9,619 bases of DNA, from positions 1 to 9,619 of the forward strand of contig JAPYOI010000333.1 of the NCBI GenBank assembly GCA_028278755.1. Reading direction: 5' to 3'. Source of the DNA: Poriferisodalis multihospitum (GTDB lineage: Bacteria > Actinomycetota > Acidimicrobiia > Acidimicrobiales > Poriferisodalaceae). Position numbers and translations under genes: made by a program. This document shows positions 1 through 5,906 of the stretch, one piece after another. Every line of letters begins with the position of its first letter. Position 1 is the stretch's first letter. Below the pieces are notes generated by a model that made no database searches, was not told the DNA's origin, and was given only the letters and a program-made list of their open reading frames with translations.

Positions 1-752
1 GCGTCAAATGCCGGCGCGAGGTCCGGGATGACAAAGAGGCTGATGTTGCAGACCCGTTCCAGTGCCAGGGTTTCCGACGCGTAGTACAGCGAGACCGTAA
101 TGCCCGCGTATGGCCCGGTGTTCACCGGGGAGATGTTCGATGACAAGAAACACAACGGGTCCACGCCGGTGCCCTGGATCGAGTACACACCCTGCTCGGC
201 GTAGAACCCCGAGTTGACTGCACACTCGAGCACGCTCGCTGATCCGACGAGCGCGACGACATTGTCTTGTTCGACCAGCTTGCGAGCGGCAGCTGCGGCA
301 CCTTCGGGCGCGCCGCCGTCATCTTCGACAATCAGCTCAAGGGGCCTTCCGCTGATCCCGCCCTGATCATTGACGCGATCGAACACCGCCTTGGCCGCAG
401 CCGACGCTTCAGGGAAGAGCGCTCCGCCGGTGAGTGAACTCACATTGCCGACCTTGATCGGCTCCCCGTCGGCCGTGTCAGGCTCGTCTTCGGGTTCCTG
501 CGAGACGGCCGCTGACGTATCGTCGGCTTCGCCGGTGCTGGCCTCATCCGGCACGTCGTCCCGAGTGGCCTCGGTGGTTTCGGAGGAAGGTTCGCTTGCC
601 GGCGCAGAGGTCTCGCCGGCGTCGGCTGCTGGCACCGTGTCTTGCGACGGTGCGCCATCCTGGTCGTCACCGCACGACGCGGCAAGCAGACACACCGCGA
701 GCGAGGCAGCCAACCACGCATGCAGCCTGAGGCGGCCATTGTGTTGTCTCAT
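1..752 (-). CDS. LivJ-type ABC transporter substrate-binding lipoprotein (partial, C-terminus off left edge)
   Basis: The first 250 codons of an extracytoplasmic solute-binding protein are present. The ATG at 752 has a perfect AGGAGG six bases upstream. Residues 1-27 form a lipoprotein signal: RLRLH, a hydrophobic stretch, then LLAASC with Cys27 as the likely lipidated residue. Residues 28-97 are a low-complexity linker rich in Asp, Glu, Ser, Thr and Ala, with almost no basic residues. The binding domain begins near IKVGNVSSLTGG (99-110). It continues with DQGGISGRPLELIVEDDGG, AARKLVEQDNVVALVGSAS and GVYSIQGTGVDP, the usual layout of the Peripla_BP_6 (branched-chain amino acid type) family. 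Members of this family also bind aromatic acids and amides. It lies 47 bases after the aldoxime dehydratase on the same strand, so import of a pathway substrate is a reasonable inference. The ligand cannot be read from the sequence, and permease and ATPase genes are not in view. Confidence 0.88.
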   Translation of the reverse strand, partial: MRQHNGRLRLHAWLAASLAVCLLAASCGDDQDGAPSQDTVPAADAGETSAPASEPSSETTEATRDDVPDEASTGEADDTSAAVSQEPEDEPDTADGEPIKVGNVSSLTGGALFPEASAAAKAVFDRVNDQGGISGRPLELIVEDDGGAPEGAAAAARKLVEQDNVVALVGSASVLECAVNSGFYAEQGVYSIQGTGVDPLCFLSSNISPVNTGPYAGITVSLYYASETLALERVCNISLFVIPDLAPAFD

Positions 753-758
753 TCTCGT

Positions 759-764
759 CCTCCT
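759..764 (-). promoter_or_regulatory. Shine-Dalgarno of the solute-binding protein gene
   Basis: On the minus strand AGGAGG stands six bases before the ATG at 752. It fixes the start of the lipoprotein gene and gives it a stronger ribosome site than most genes in the window. Confidence 0.8.
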
Positions 765-799
765 TGGGGTCTTCTGTCGGTGGCTTGTAGGCGCATGTC

Positions 800-1693
800 T
801 CACGACGCGCCTGCCAATGGGGAGGCCACAGTTCCAGCGACATGAACGCCTCCGGCCGGTATCGCGGCCACTTCGTGCCAGAGTCGAAGCTCAATCTCGA
901 AGCCCAGATCGGCGACCATCGACAAGAAGGAGTCGAATATGGCTAGATGCGTCGGGTGCGACTTGGACCAGTCCTCCAGCGCCTTGAGGTCCCGGAACCA
1001 ACCCACGAAACTCGTGGACTCAAGGTCCTCGCCGTCGATGGTCTGCTCGCGAAGGAATCGGCTCGAGATGCAGCCCGTCTCAGGATGCTCGGCCAAGAAG
1101 GCGATCCCGGCAGCCAGGTTGGGCTCGACGTCAGTGAAGTAGAGGCGCCGCTCTGCCTCTCCGCAGTGCGCCCAGACTTGGCCCGATCGGATCAGGCACA
1201 GATTCCCAGGCAGCGGTTCCGCGGGTTCCGAAGCCAGATCCTCTTGGGCGCTGGCCGGTATGCGGTCGCGGGCCGCGCCCCAATACTCGTGGACATCAGT
1301 GAGGTCGGCTGCCAACAAGTTGCGCACGCCTGGGGTTTTCTCGGGAGTGGAGTGAAGGGTCTCCCAACGATCGGATGGGATAATTGCGGTCTCGAGCATC
1401 ACCCCGGGCCTGCGCAGCGCCTGGGAACGTTGACGCCACCGCGCCTGCGACTCCGGGTCAGTCCAGTATCCGAGGAACACAGTCACCCCGTCATTGGTGT
1501 TGACGAGGCGAGCGCGCTCGAGGTGATCGGGATTATCGGCGCCGCTGGTCAGCTCTGTCTTCAGTTCCTCGACAACCGCAGAGTCGACCTGGCCCCACAC
1601 CAAAATGATCGAAAAAGCCGTGCGGACGGGCAGATCGACGGCGCTCCAGGCCGGAACATTGGGCACATGGCCCTCAGGCCGGTTGACGGTCAT
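800..1693 (-). CDS. oxd: Haem-containing aldoxime dehydratase (phenylacetaldoxime dehydratase family)
   Basis: The predicted enzyme (EC 4.99.1.5-7 type) removes water from an aldoxime to give a nitrile, using haem b with the substrate bound through nitrogen; it is cytoplasmic. It has 297 residues from ATG 1693. The known active-site residues of OxdA from Pseudomonas chlororaphis all have matches: Glu143 in RWETL (Glu111), Arg178 in YWGAARDR (Arg144), Ser219 in LIRSGQ (Ser170), the proximal haem ligand His299 in SHPTH (His249) and the catalytic distal His320 in LRLWHE (His273). LYFTDVEPNL, SSRFLRE and FVGWFRDLKALEDW also fit the family. It is about 55 residues shorter than the roughly 350-residue characterised enzymes, through shorter loops and C-terminal tail, and has three extra residues between the two key histidines. 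It follows the nitrilase stop by 21 bases, which supports a shared transcript. The aldoxime used (phenyl-, hydroxyphenyl- or indole-acetaldoxime, or aliphatic) is unknown. Confidence 0.93.
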   Translation of the reverse strand: MTVNRPEGHVPNVPAWSAVDLPVRTAFSIILVWGQVDSAVVEELKTELTSGADNPDHLERARLVNTNDGVTVFLGYWTDPESQARWRQRSQALRRPGVMLETAIIPSDRWETLHSTPEKTPGVRNLLAADLTDVHEYWGAARDRIPASAQEDLASEPAEPLPGNLCLIRSGQVWAHCGEAERRLYFTDVEPNLAAGIAFLAEHPETGCISSRFLREQTIDGEDLESTSFVGWFRDLKALEDWSKSHPTHLAIFDSFLSMVADLGFEIELRLWHEVAAIPAGGVHVAGTVASPLAGAS

Positions 1694-1700
1694 CACTACT

Positions 1701-1705
1701 CCTCC
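1701..1705 (-). promoter_or_regulatory. Shine-Dalgarno deciding the aldoxime dehydratase start
   Basis: GGAGG on the minus strand is seven bases from ATG 1693 and four bases from an in-frame GTG at 1696. The spacing and codon favour ATG 1693; the alternative would add one residue. Confidence 0.7.
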
Positions 1706-1714
1706 CGCCGGTAT

Positions 1715-2749
1715 TCAGCCAGCCGGCAGCAGGGACGTTCCGTCATCCGTCCCGGCACCGGCGACAGCCGGTACCGGCGGATCCGGCTCGCCGACGAGTT
1801 CGACCGCGGGCTGGGGACGCTTGTCGAACAAGAGCCGGGTGGCGTCGGGACGGGAATAGTGACCGCTGGGGTCGGCAGCCATTTTCGAGATGGCGATGAC
1901 AGACAGGTCGATTTCGGCGTAGACGAGTCCCTCGGCGTGCTCGTCCAGCAGATCGGAGAGGAGAGATCCGTCGGGACCGTAGACGCGGCTGCAGCCGCCG
2001 CCGCCGCCTCCAAGAAAAGCGGCGTGCTGGTCGTTGTCACAGAACAGCTCCATGCCTGCGGGGCCTGTGACAGTGGTCGCTGCGAGAGCGAAGTTCGAAC
2101 CCTCCACCGCATAGAGCTGCGTGGCGTTCATGTTGACCTCCATGCCGAGGGCGTGCGCGCCGCCGCGATACAGGCAGAAAGAAGGCCAGCTGGCGACGTG
2201 GACTTGCTCGCCCTGGCTGTACATGGCGAACTTCGACAGCGGTTGTAGATGCTCCCAGCAGTTCAGTGCCCCGAGGCGGCCTATGCCCGGCGCATCGAGC
2301 ACGTGCAGGTGGCTGCCGTCGCCTTCGCCGAACATGGCCCGCTCGACATGTGTGGGCTTGAGCTTGCGGCGGGTAAAGAGAATCTCGCCGTCCGGGCCGA
2401 AGATGAACTGTGCCATGTACAGCGAGCCGAAGTCCTTCTCGCTGGCACCCATCACCACGGTGATTTCGTTGTCTCCGGCAGCCTGTGCCAGACGGTTGAA
2501 TCTGGCATCGCCGACCACGATCGAGTTGGCGTGATACCGGGGAACGAACCGCATGCCGATCGCCTGGGCGTCGAGCCACAGGAAGTGCGGATAACCCGGA
2601 ATCCACAGCTCAGGGAAGGCGACCAGCCTCGCGCCCTCGGAGGCGGCTTCCTCGATCAGGGACACCGCCTTCTCGATTCCCGCATCGACATCAAGCCAGC
2701 ACGGCTCGGCTTGGACGGTTGCTACCTTGAATGGTCCATCGACGCTCAC
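1715..2749 (-). CDS. nit: Nitrilase (C-N hydrolase superfamily, likely arylacetonitrilase type)
   Basis: The predicted enzyme hydrolyses a nitrile to the carboxylic acid and ammonia (EC 3.5.5.-). It has 344 residues, a normal size for bacterial nitrilases. The Glu-Lys-Cys triad is visible: Glu47 in FPELWIPGYP, Lys129 in RRKLKPTHVER and Cys164 in GALNCWEHLQPL. The NCWEH signature and the KPTHVER segment separate true nitrilases from amidases and carbamoylases of the superfamily. LGGGGGGCSRVYGPDG near residue 255 is the family's glycine-rich segment. The reading frame is open upstream to 3064, but family homology begins at FKVATVQAEP. GTG 2749 has AGGGGG eight bases upstream, so that start was chosen. 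It is the first gene of the leftward transcript and is followed after 21 bases by the aldoxime dehydratase, whose nitrile product it should hydrolyse. Aromatic arylacetonitriles are inferred from context and are not proven. Confidence 0.93.
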   Translation of the reverse strand: MSVDGPFKVATVQAEPCWLDVDAGIEKAVSLIEEAASEGARLVAFPELWIPGYPHFLWLDAQAIGMRFVPRYHANSIVVGDARFNRLAQAAGDNEITVVMGASEKDFGSLYMAQFIFGPDGEILFTRRKLKPTHVERAMFGEGDGSHLHVLDAPGIGRLGALNCWEHLQPLSKFAMYSQGEQVHVASWPSFCLYRGGAHALGMEVNMNATQLYAVEGSNFALAATTVTGPAGMELFCDNDQHAAFLGGGGGGCSRVYGPDGSLLSDLLDEHAEGLVYAEIDLSVIAISKMAADPSGHYSRPDATRLLFDKRPQPAVELVGEPDPPVPAVAGAGTDDGTSLLPAG

Positions 2750-2757
2750 CGTCAGCA

Positions 2758-2763
2758 CCCCCT
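2758..2763 (-). promoter_or_regulatory. Shine-Dalgarno deciding the nitrilase start
   Basis: AGGGGG on the minus strand lies eight bases before GTG 2749. A second in-frame GTG at 2758 overlaps this motif and would have no ribosome site of its own, so 2749 is preferred. Confidence 0.6.
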
Positions 2764-2790
2764 GAATTGCTTGCGGGCGCCAGAACTCGG

Positions 2791-2818
2791 CACCGTTGCA
2801 CATCGGTGCTTGGCAACG
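2791..2818. repeat. Two interlocked inverted repeats, candidate operator
   Basis: CACCG (2791-2795) pairs with CGGTG (2804-2808), and CGTTGC (2794-2799) pairs with GCAACG (2813-2818). The two palindromes share bases and cannot form at once. They lie 42-69 bases upstream of the nitrilase start, a normal place for an activator or repressor site, or for alternative structures in the nitrilase leader. The function is inferred from position only. Confidence 0.4.
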
Positions 2819-2868
2819 TAGGGAGCGCGTGCGATCAGCCCTTCCCTGTAAGCGTGCAGTTCTTTGTC

Positions 2869-2938
2869 TGTCAGCGCACACATGACCCACTGCGCGCGGC
2901 CGAATCGTCGCTGCGCTTAGTCTCTGTTGTGTCAGCGC
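2869..2938. repeat. Direct repeat TGTCAGCGC, two copies 61 bases apart
   Basis: TGTCAGCGC occurs at 2869-2877 and 2930-2938, each preceded by a TCTYTGT-like stretch. The 61-base interval is close to six helical turns, so the copies would lie on nearly the same face of DNA. AraC-family proteins commonly bind direct repeats, so these could be half-sites for the adjacent regulator. The second copy is 24 bases before the regulator's ATG and could serve autoregulation. Confidence 0.4.
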
Positions 2939-2961
2939 GCCAACTAGTGGCGGGGTGCGAC

Positions 2962-3921
2962 ATGAGCATCGCAGCGACAACTGACTCGGTATCGGCCAAG
3001 GAACGGTTCGACTTCTGGCACGAGGTGATTTGCACGGCGTTCGTTCGTCTCGAGGCCGAAACACTTCCGTCAGAGCAGCCCTTTAGAGCCGAGATCACGA
3101 GTTCAGATCTCGGCCCACTGACCCTCAGCCGAGTACGCGCCCAGCCTCACGCAGTGCAACGCTCCGCCAGGTTCATCAACGAAGAGCCCCGAGACGAGGT
3201 GCTGGTCTCGGTGCAGCTCCGAGGCAATGCCGTCATTCAGCAGGACGACCGCCAAGCGGTGCTCGAACCCGGGGACTTCGCAATGTACGACGCCACCCGG
3301 CCCTACGACCTCGTCATGCGCGAGCAGTTCGAAATGCTCGTGTTCCAATTCGACCGTCGATTCCTGATGGAGCGCTGCCCCTCACCCGAGCGGTTGACAG
3401 CGGTGAGGATGTCCAACGACACCACGGTCAGTGCCCCCGTCTCGGCCTTCCTGCGCTCGCTGGCGCCGTATGCGCTAGAGGACGAGAACTCGGTGTCGCG
3501 TCAGCTGGCTACGAGCGCACTTGACCTTCTCGGCGTGGCACTCGCCGACCGCTTCGGGGCAGACGGAAGCCCCAACGCCGGGCGCACCAAGCATTTCCTG
3601 AGAGCGTGCACCTACATGAATGCGTACGCATCGGACCCCGACCTTTCTCCGGCCCGTATCGCATCGTCGATCGGTGTGTCGTCCCGCTACTTGCACGCCA
3701 TATTCAAGGATCACGGCATGACGGTGAATGAGTACCTGATGAAGCGCCGCCTAGCTCGATGCATGGACGATCTGCTCAATCCCACCGCCGTGAATCGCAC
3801 GATCACCGACGTTGCACACAACAACGGCTTCAAGACATCCGCCCACTTCTCGCGTCGCTTCACCGAAGCCTACGGTTGCTCCCCCAGTCAGGTGCGACCA
3901 GCGGTTGGTTCCCGCAGCTAG
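2962..3921 (+). CDS. AraC/XylS-family transcriptional regulator, NitR-like
   Basis: This is a 319-residue DNA-binding regulator with an N-terminal effector-sensing domain and a C-terminal AraC-type DNA-binding domain. Residues 10-200 match the AraC_binding_2 (XylS/NitR type) pattern: SAKERFDFWHEVI, VLVSVQLRGNAVIQQDDR, LEPGDFAMYDATRPYDL, and FEMLVFQFDRRFL. Two helix-turn-helix units follow: LSPARIASSIGVSSRYLHAIF (228-248), and RTITDVAHNNGFKTSAHFSRRF plus the GCSPSQVR end (279-312). NitR, which controls nitrilase genes in Rhodococcus, is an AraC-family protein of about this length, and AraC-type regulators accompany other aldoxime-nitrile clusters. ATG 2962 has only a weak GGGGT upstream, and GTG 2947 in the same frame is an alternative adding five residues. 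The gene diverges from the nitrilase and is 21 bases from the dehydrogenase, so it could control both arms and its own expression. The inducer is unknown but probably an aldoxime, nitrile or arylacetic acid. Confidence 0.9.
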   Translation: MSIAATTDSVSAKERFDFWHEVICTAFVRLEAETLPSEQPFRAEITSSDLGPLTLSRVRAQPHAVQRSARFINEEPRDEVLVSVQLRGNAVIQQDDRQAVLEPGDFAMYDATRPYDLVMREQFEMLVFQFDRRFLMERCPSPERLTAVRMSNDTTVSAPVSAFLRSLAPYALEDENSVSRQLATSALDLLGVALADRFGADGSPNAGRTKHFLRACTYMNAYASDPDLSPARIASSIGVSSRYLHAIFKDHGMTVNEYLMKRRLARCMDDLLNPTAVNRTITDVAHNNGFKTSAHFSRRFTEAYGCSPSQVRPAVGSRS

Positions 3922-3942
3922 CACCTGGGCCGGGGTGGACTG

Positions 3943-5508
3943 GTGGCAGCGGACGCCCAGGCGAGACGGCACGCCGGCCTCTTGCCGCAGACAGCCGACT
4001 TCGCTGCGAACCTTGAAGCCAGCCGCCGACACCTCGCCCGTTTCGCGGCAACACCCACGCTGCACCTGATCGGCGGTGTGCCAACCGCCAGCGCATCGGG
4101 CGAGACCTTTTCCGACCAATCGCCCATCGACGGCACGCACCTAGGAGAAGTGGCCGCCGGCGATGCAGCCGACGTCGCCGCGGCGGCATCAGCGGCCCAA
4201 GACGCCTTCGAGGAGTGGTCAGCCAAGTCGGGCGAGCAGCGCAGGCGAATCCTGCACACTGTGGCCGACGTCATCATGGCCCGCGCTGACGAGATCGCCA
4301 TCGTGGAGTCGGCGGACACCGGCCAGACCATTCGGTTCATGTCGTCAGCCGCAGTTCGGGGAGCGGAGAACTTCCGATTCTTCGCAGACCGGGCCCCCGC
4401 CGCATCAGACGGACTCGCCCTGCCGTCCGAGCACCATCTCAACTACACCAGCCGCCGAGCGATCGGCCCGGTCGGAGTGATCACCCCGTGGAACACCCCC
4501 TTCATGCTTTCGACGTGGAAAATCGCCCCTGCGCTGGCCGCGGGCTGCACAGTTGTCCACAAGCCCGCCGAGTGGAGTCCCCTGACAGCCAACCTGCTGG
4601 CCGAGGCAGCCGCTGATGCCGGGCTGCCAGCGGGGGTGCTCAACGTCGTCCACGGCTTCGGGGATACCGCGGGTCGGGCATTGACCGAGCACCCTGATAT
4701 CAAAGCCATCGCATTCGTCGGCGAGTCGGCAACCGGATCGGCTATCCAGGCTCAAGGAGCGCCCACGCTCAAGCGAGTTCATTTTGAGCTCGGGGGGAAG
4801 AACCCGGTGATCGTGTTCGATGACGCCGATATGGAGCGGGCACTCGACGCGGTGGTGTTCATGATCTACAGCCTCAACGGCGAGCGCTGCACCAGCTCCA
4901 GCCGCCTGCTGGTGCAGGAGTCCATTCACGATGAATTCTGCGCACGAGTTGCTGAGAGAACGCGAGCCGTGCCTGTGGGCCACCCGCTGGATCCGGACGC
5001 GGTGATCGGGCCGCTGATCCACCCGCGCCACTGTGAGAAGGTCCGCTCATACATGGACATAGCGAGGGCTGAGGGTGCCATCGTTGTCGAAGGAACGCCG
5101 TGGGCTGACGCGCCTCGGGATGGCAACTGGACGGTCCCAACGTTGATCACCGGCGCTTCTCCCCGCATGCGAATCGCCCAAGAGGAGATTTTCGGCCCTG
5201 TGCTCACCGCGCTGCCGTTCAGCGACGAAGCAGACGCCATCAAGATCGCCAACGACACCGACTACGGCCTCGCGGCCTACATCTGGACGAGCGAGATCGG
5301 TCGCGCCCATCGAGTCGCCCAAGCCTTGGACGCAGGGATGATCTGGGTCAACAGTCAGAACGTCCGCCATCTCCCAACCCCGTTCGGGGGCACCAAGGCA
5401 TCGGGAATCGGCCGCGACGGCGGTGACTGGAGCTTCGACTTCTACATGGAAACCAAGAACACCAGTATCGCCCTCGATACGCACCACATCGCCAGGCTCG
5501 GTGTTTGA
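3943..5508 (+). CDS. hpaE: NAD-dependent aldehyde dehydrogenase, HpaE family (5-carboxymethyl-2-hydroxymuconate semialdehyde dehydrogenase)
   Basis: The predicted enzyme oxidises the ring-cleavage semialdehyde of the homoprotocatechuate (3,4-dihydroxyphenylacetate) pathway to the diacid with NAD+. It is a 521-residue aldehyde dehydrogenase with Asn184 (TPWNTPF), Lys207 (VVHKPAEWSP), Glu282 (FELGGKNP) and nucleophile Cys316 (NGERCTSSSR), followed by QEEIFGP (413-419). NYTSRRAIGPVGVITPWN, NGERCTSSSRLLVQ, YGLAAYIWTSE, VNSQNVRHLPTPFGG and the C-terminal HIARLGV match the HpaE subgroup better than general aldehyde dehydrogenases. An N-terminal extension of about 38 residues precedes the usual HLIGG start; no later start codon replaces GTG 3943, which has GGGGTGG just upstream. 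It begins 21 bases after the regulator and ends 5 bases before the dioxygenase small subunit. The exact substrate depends on the dioxygenase, and a related muconic semialdehyde or arylacetaldehyde is possible. Confidence 0.87.
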   Translation: MAADAQARRHAGLLPQTADFAANLEASRRHLARFAATPTLHLIGGVPTASASGETFSDQSPIDGTHLGEVAAGDAADVAAAASAAQDAFEEWSAKSGEQRRRILHTVADVIMARADEIAIVESADTGQTIRFMSSAAVRGAENFRFFADRAPAASDGLALPSEHHLNYTSRRAIGPVGVITPWNTPFMLSTWKIAPALAAGCTVVHKPAEWSPLTANLLAEAAADAGLPAGVLNVVHGFGDTAGRALTEHPDIKAIAFVGESATGSAIQAQGAPTLKRVHFELGGKNPVIVFDDADMERALDAVVFMIYSLNGERCTSSSRLLVQESIHDEFCARVAERTRAVPVGHPLDPDAVIGPLIHPRHCEKVRSYMDIARAEGAIVVEGTPWADAPRDGNWTVPTLITGASPRMRIAQEEIFGPVLTALPFSDEADAIKIANDTDYGLAAYIWTSEIGRAHRVAQALDAGMIWVNSQNVRHLPTPFGGTKASGIGRDGGDWSFDFYMETKNTSIALDTHHIARLGV

Positions 5509-5513
5509 ACGCG

Positions 5514-5906
5514 ATGAGCCTGTACTACGTGCAGAAGTTCCTGTACCAGCTCAACCGAGACACCGCCGTACAGGACGAATACCGCAGCAACCCTCAGAGC
5601 GCGCTGACCGGATATGAGCTGACCGGCCAGGAGATCGAGGCTCTGACCGCCCCCGACATCGGCCTGCTCTACGTCTTGGGAGTAAACGGCCAGATCTTGA
5701 TGCACTTCGCGGCGTTCCACCGCATCAGTTGGGCTGACTACCTCCAGCTGATGCGGGATGGCATCGCCGAACACGGTCCGGTGCGAGCCGGCGTCTACGC
5801 GATGACAGGTTACGAAGGAGTAGACAGCCACGCAGCCGGCCTGGGCCAACAGAGCCGTGCCGTTCATGGCATCGGAAGTCCCGGTGAAGCAGGGATTCGG
5901 CCATGA
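5514..5906 (+). CDS. Class III extradiol dioxygenase small (alpha, LigA-type) subunit
   Basis: This 130-residue protein matches the LigA family (protocatechuate 4,5-dioxygenase alpha subunit type): MSLYYVQKFLYQLNRD at the N-terminus, then EYRSNP, ALTGYELTGQEIEALTAPDIGLLYVLGV and GQILMHFAAF (59-68). Members are all-helical and cap the active site of the catalytic LigB partner, shaping substrate binding. The residues after about 103 (SHAAGLGQQSRAVHG onward) resemble no known motif. ATG 5514 lies five bases after the dehydrogenase stop. An in-frame TTG at 5505 overlaps that stop by four bases and would add three residues, but family members start at MSLYY. Its stop overlaps the next start as ATGA (5903-5906), implying translational coupling and equal synthesis of the two subunits. 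Confidence 0.88.
   Translation: MSLYYVQKFLYQLNRDTAVQDEYRSNPQSALTGYELTGQEIEALTAPDIGLLYVLGVNGQILMHFAAFHRISWADYLQLMRDGIAEHGPVRAGVYAMTGYEGVDSHAAGLGQQSRAVHGIGSPGEAGIRP

Larger units (their letters stand above)
2750..2961. promoter_or_regulatory. Divergent intergenic control region between nitrilase and AraC-type regulator
   Basis: These 212 bases separate the starts of the two arms and must hold both promoters. No convincing -35/-10 pair is visible on either strand. The best leftward candidate is CTGACA (2876-2871) followed 17 bases later by a poor -10, which would fit an activator-dependent promoter. The region contains interlocked inverted repeats (2791-2818) and a 9-base direct repeat (2869-2877 and 2930-2938), described separately. 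By position it is the likely target of the AraC-type regulator. Confidence 0.6.

Noticed and set aside
370..987. 205-codon plus-strand frame
   Set aside because: Antisense to the start of the solute-binding protein and end of oxd; its Ser/Ala-rich translation mirrors the acidic linker on the other strand.
947..2248. 433-codon open frame on the plus strand
   Set aside because: Antisense to both aldoxime dehydratase and nitrilase, crossing their junction; no recognisable domain.
2848..2876. Leftward sigma-70-like promoter CTGACA with 17-base spacer
   Set aside because: The paired -10 (TTACAG) matches the consensus at only two of six positions; kept only as a weak remark in the control-region entry.
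2731..2961. Upstream extension of the regulator frame by 77 codons
   Set aside because: It would overlap the nitrilase start. AraC-type homology begins just after ATG 2962 and the resulting 319 residues fit the family.
2750..3064. Upstream extension of the nitrilase frame by 105 codons
   Set aside because: It would run through the divergent promoter region and into the regulator gene. Residues there show no nitrilase similarity, and GTG 2749 has a suitable ribosome site.
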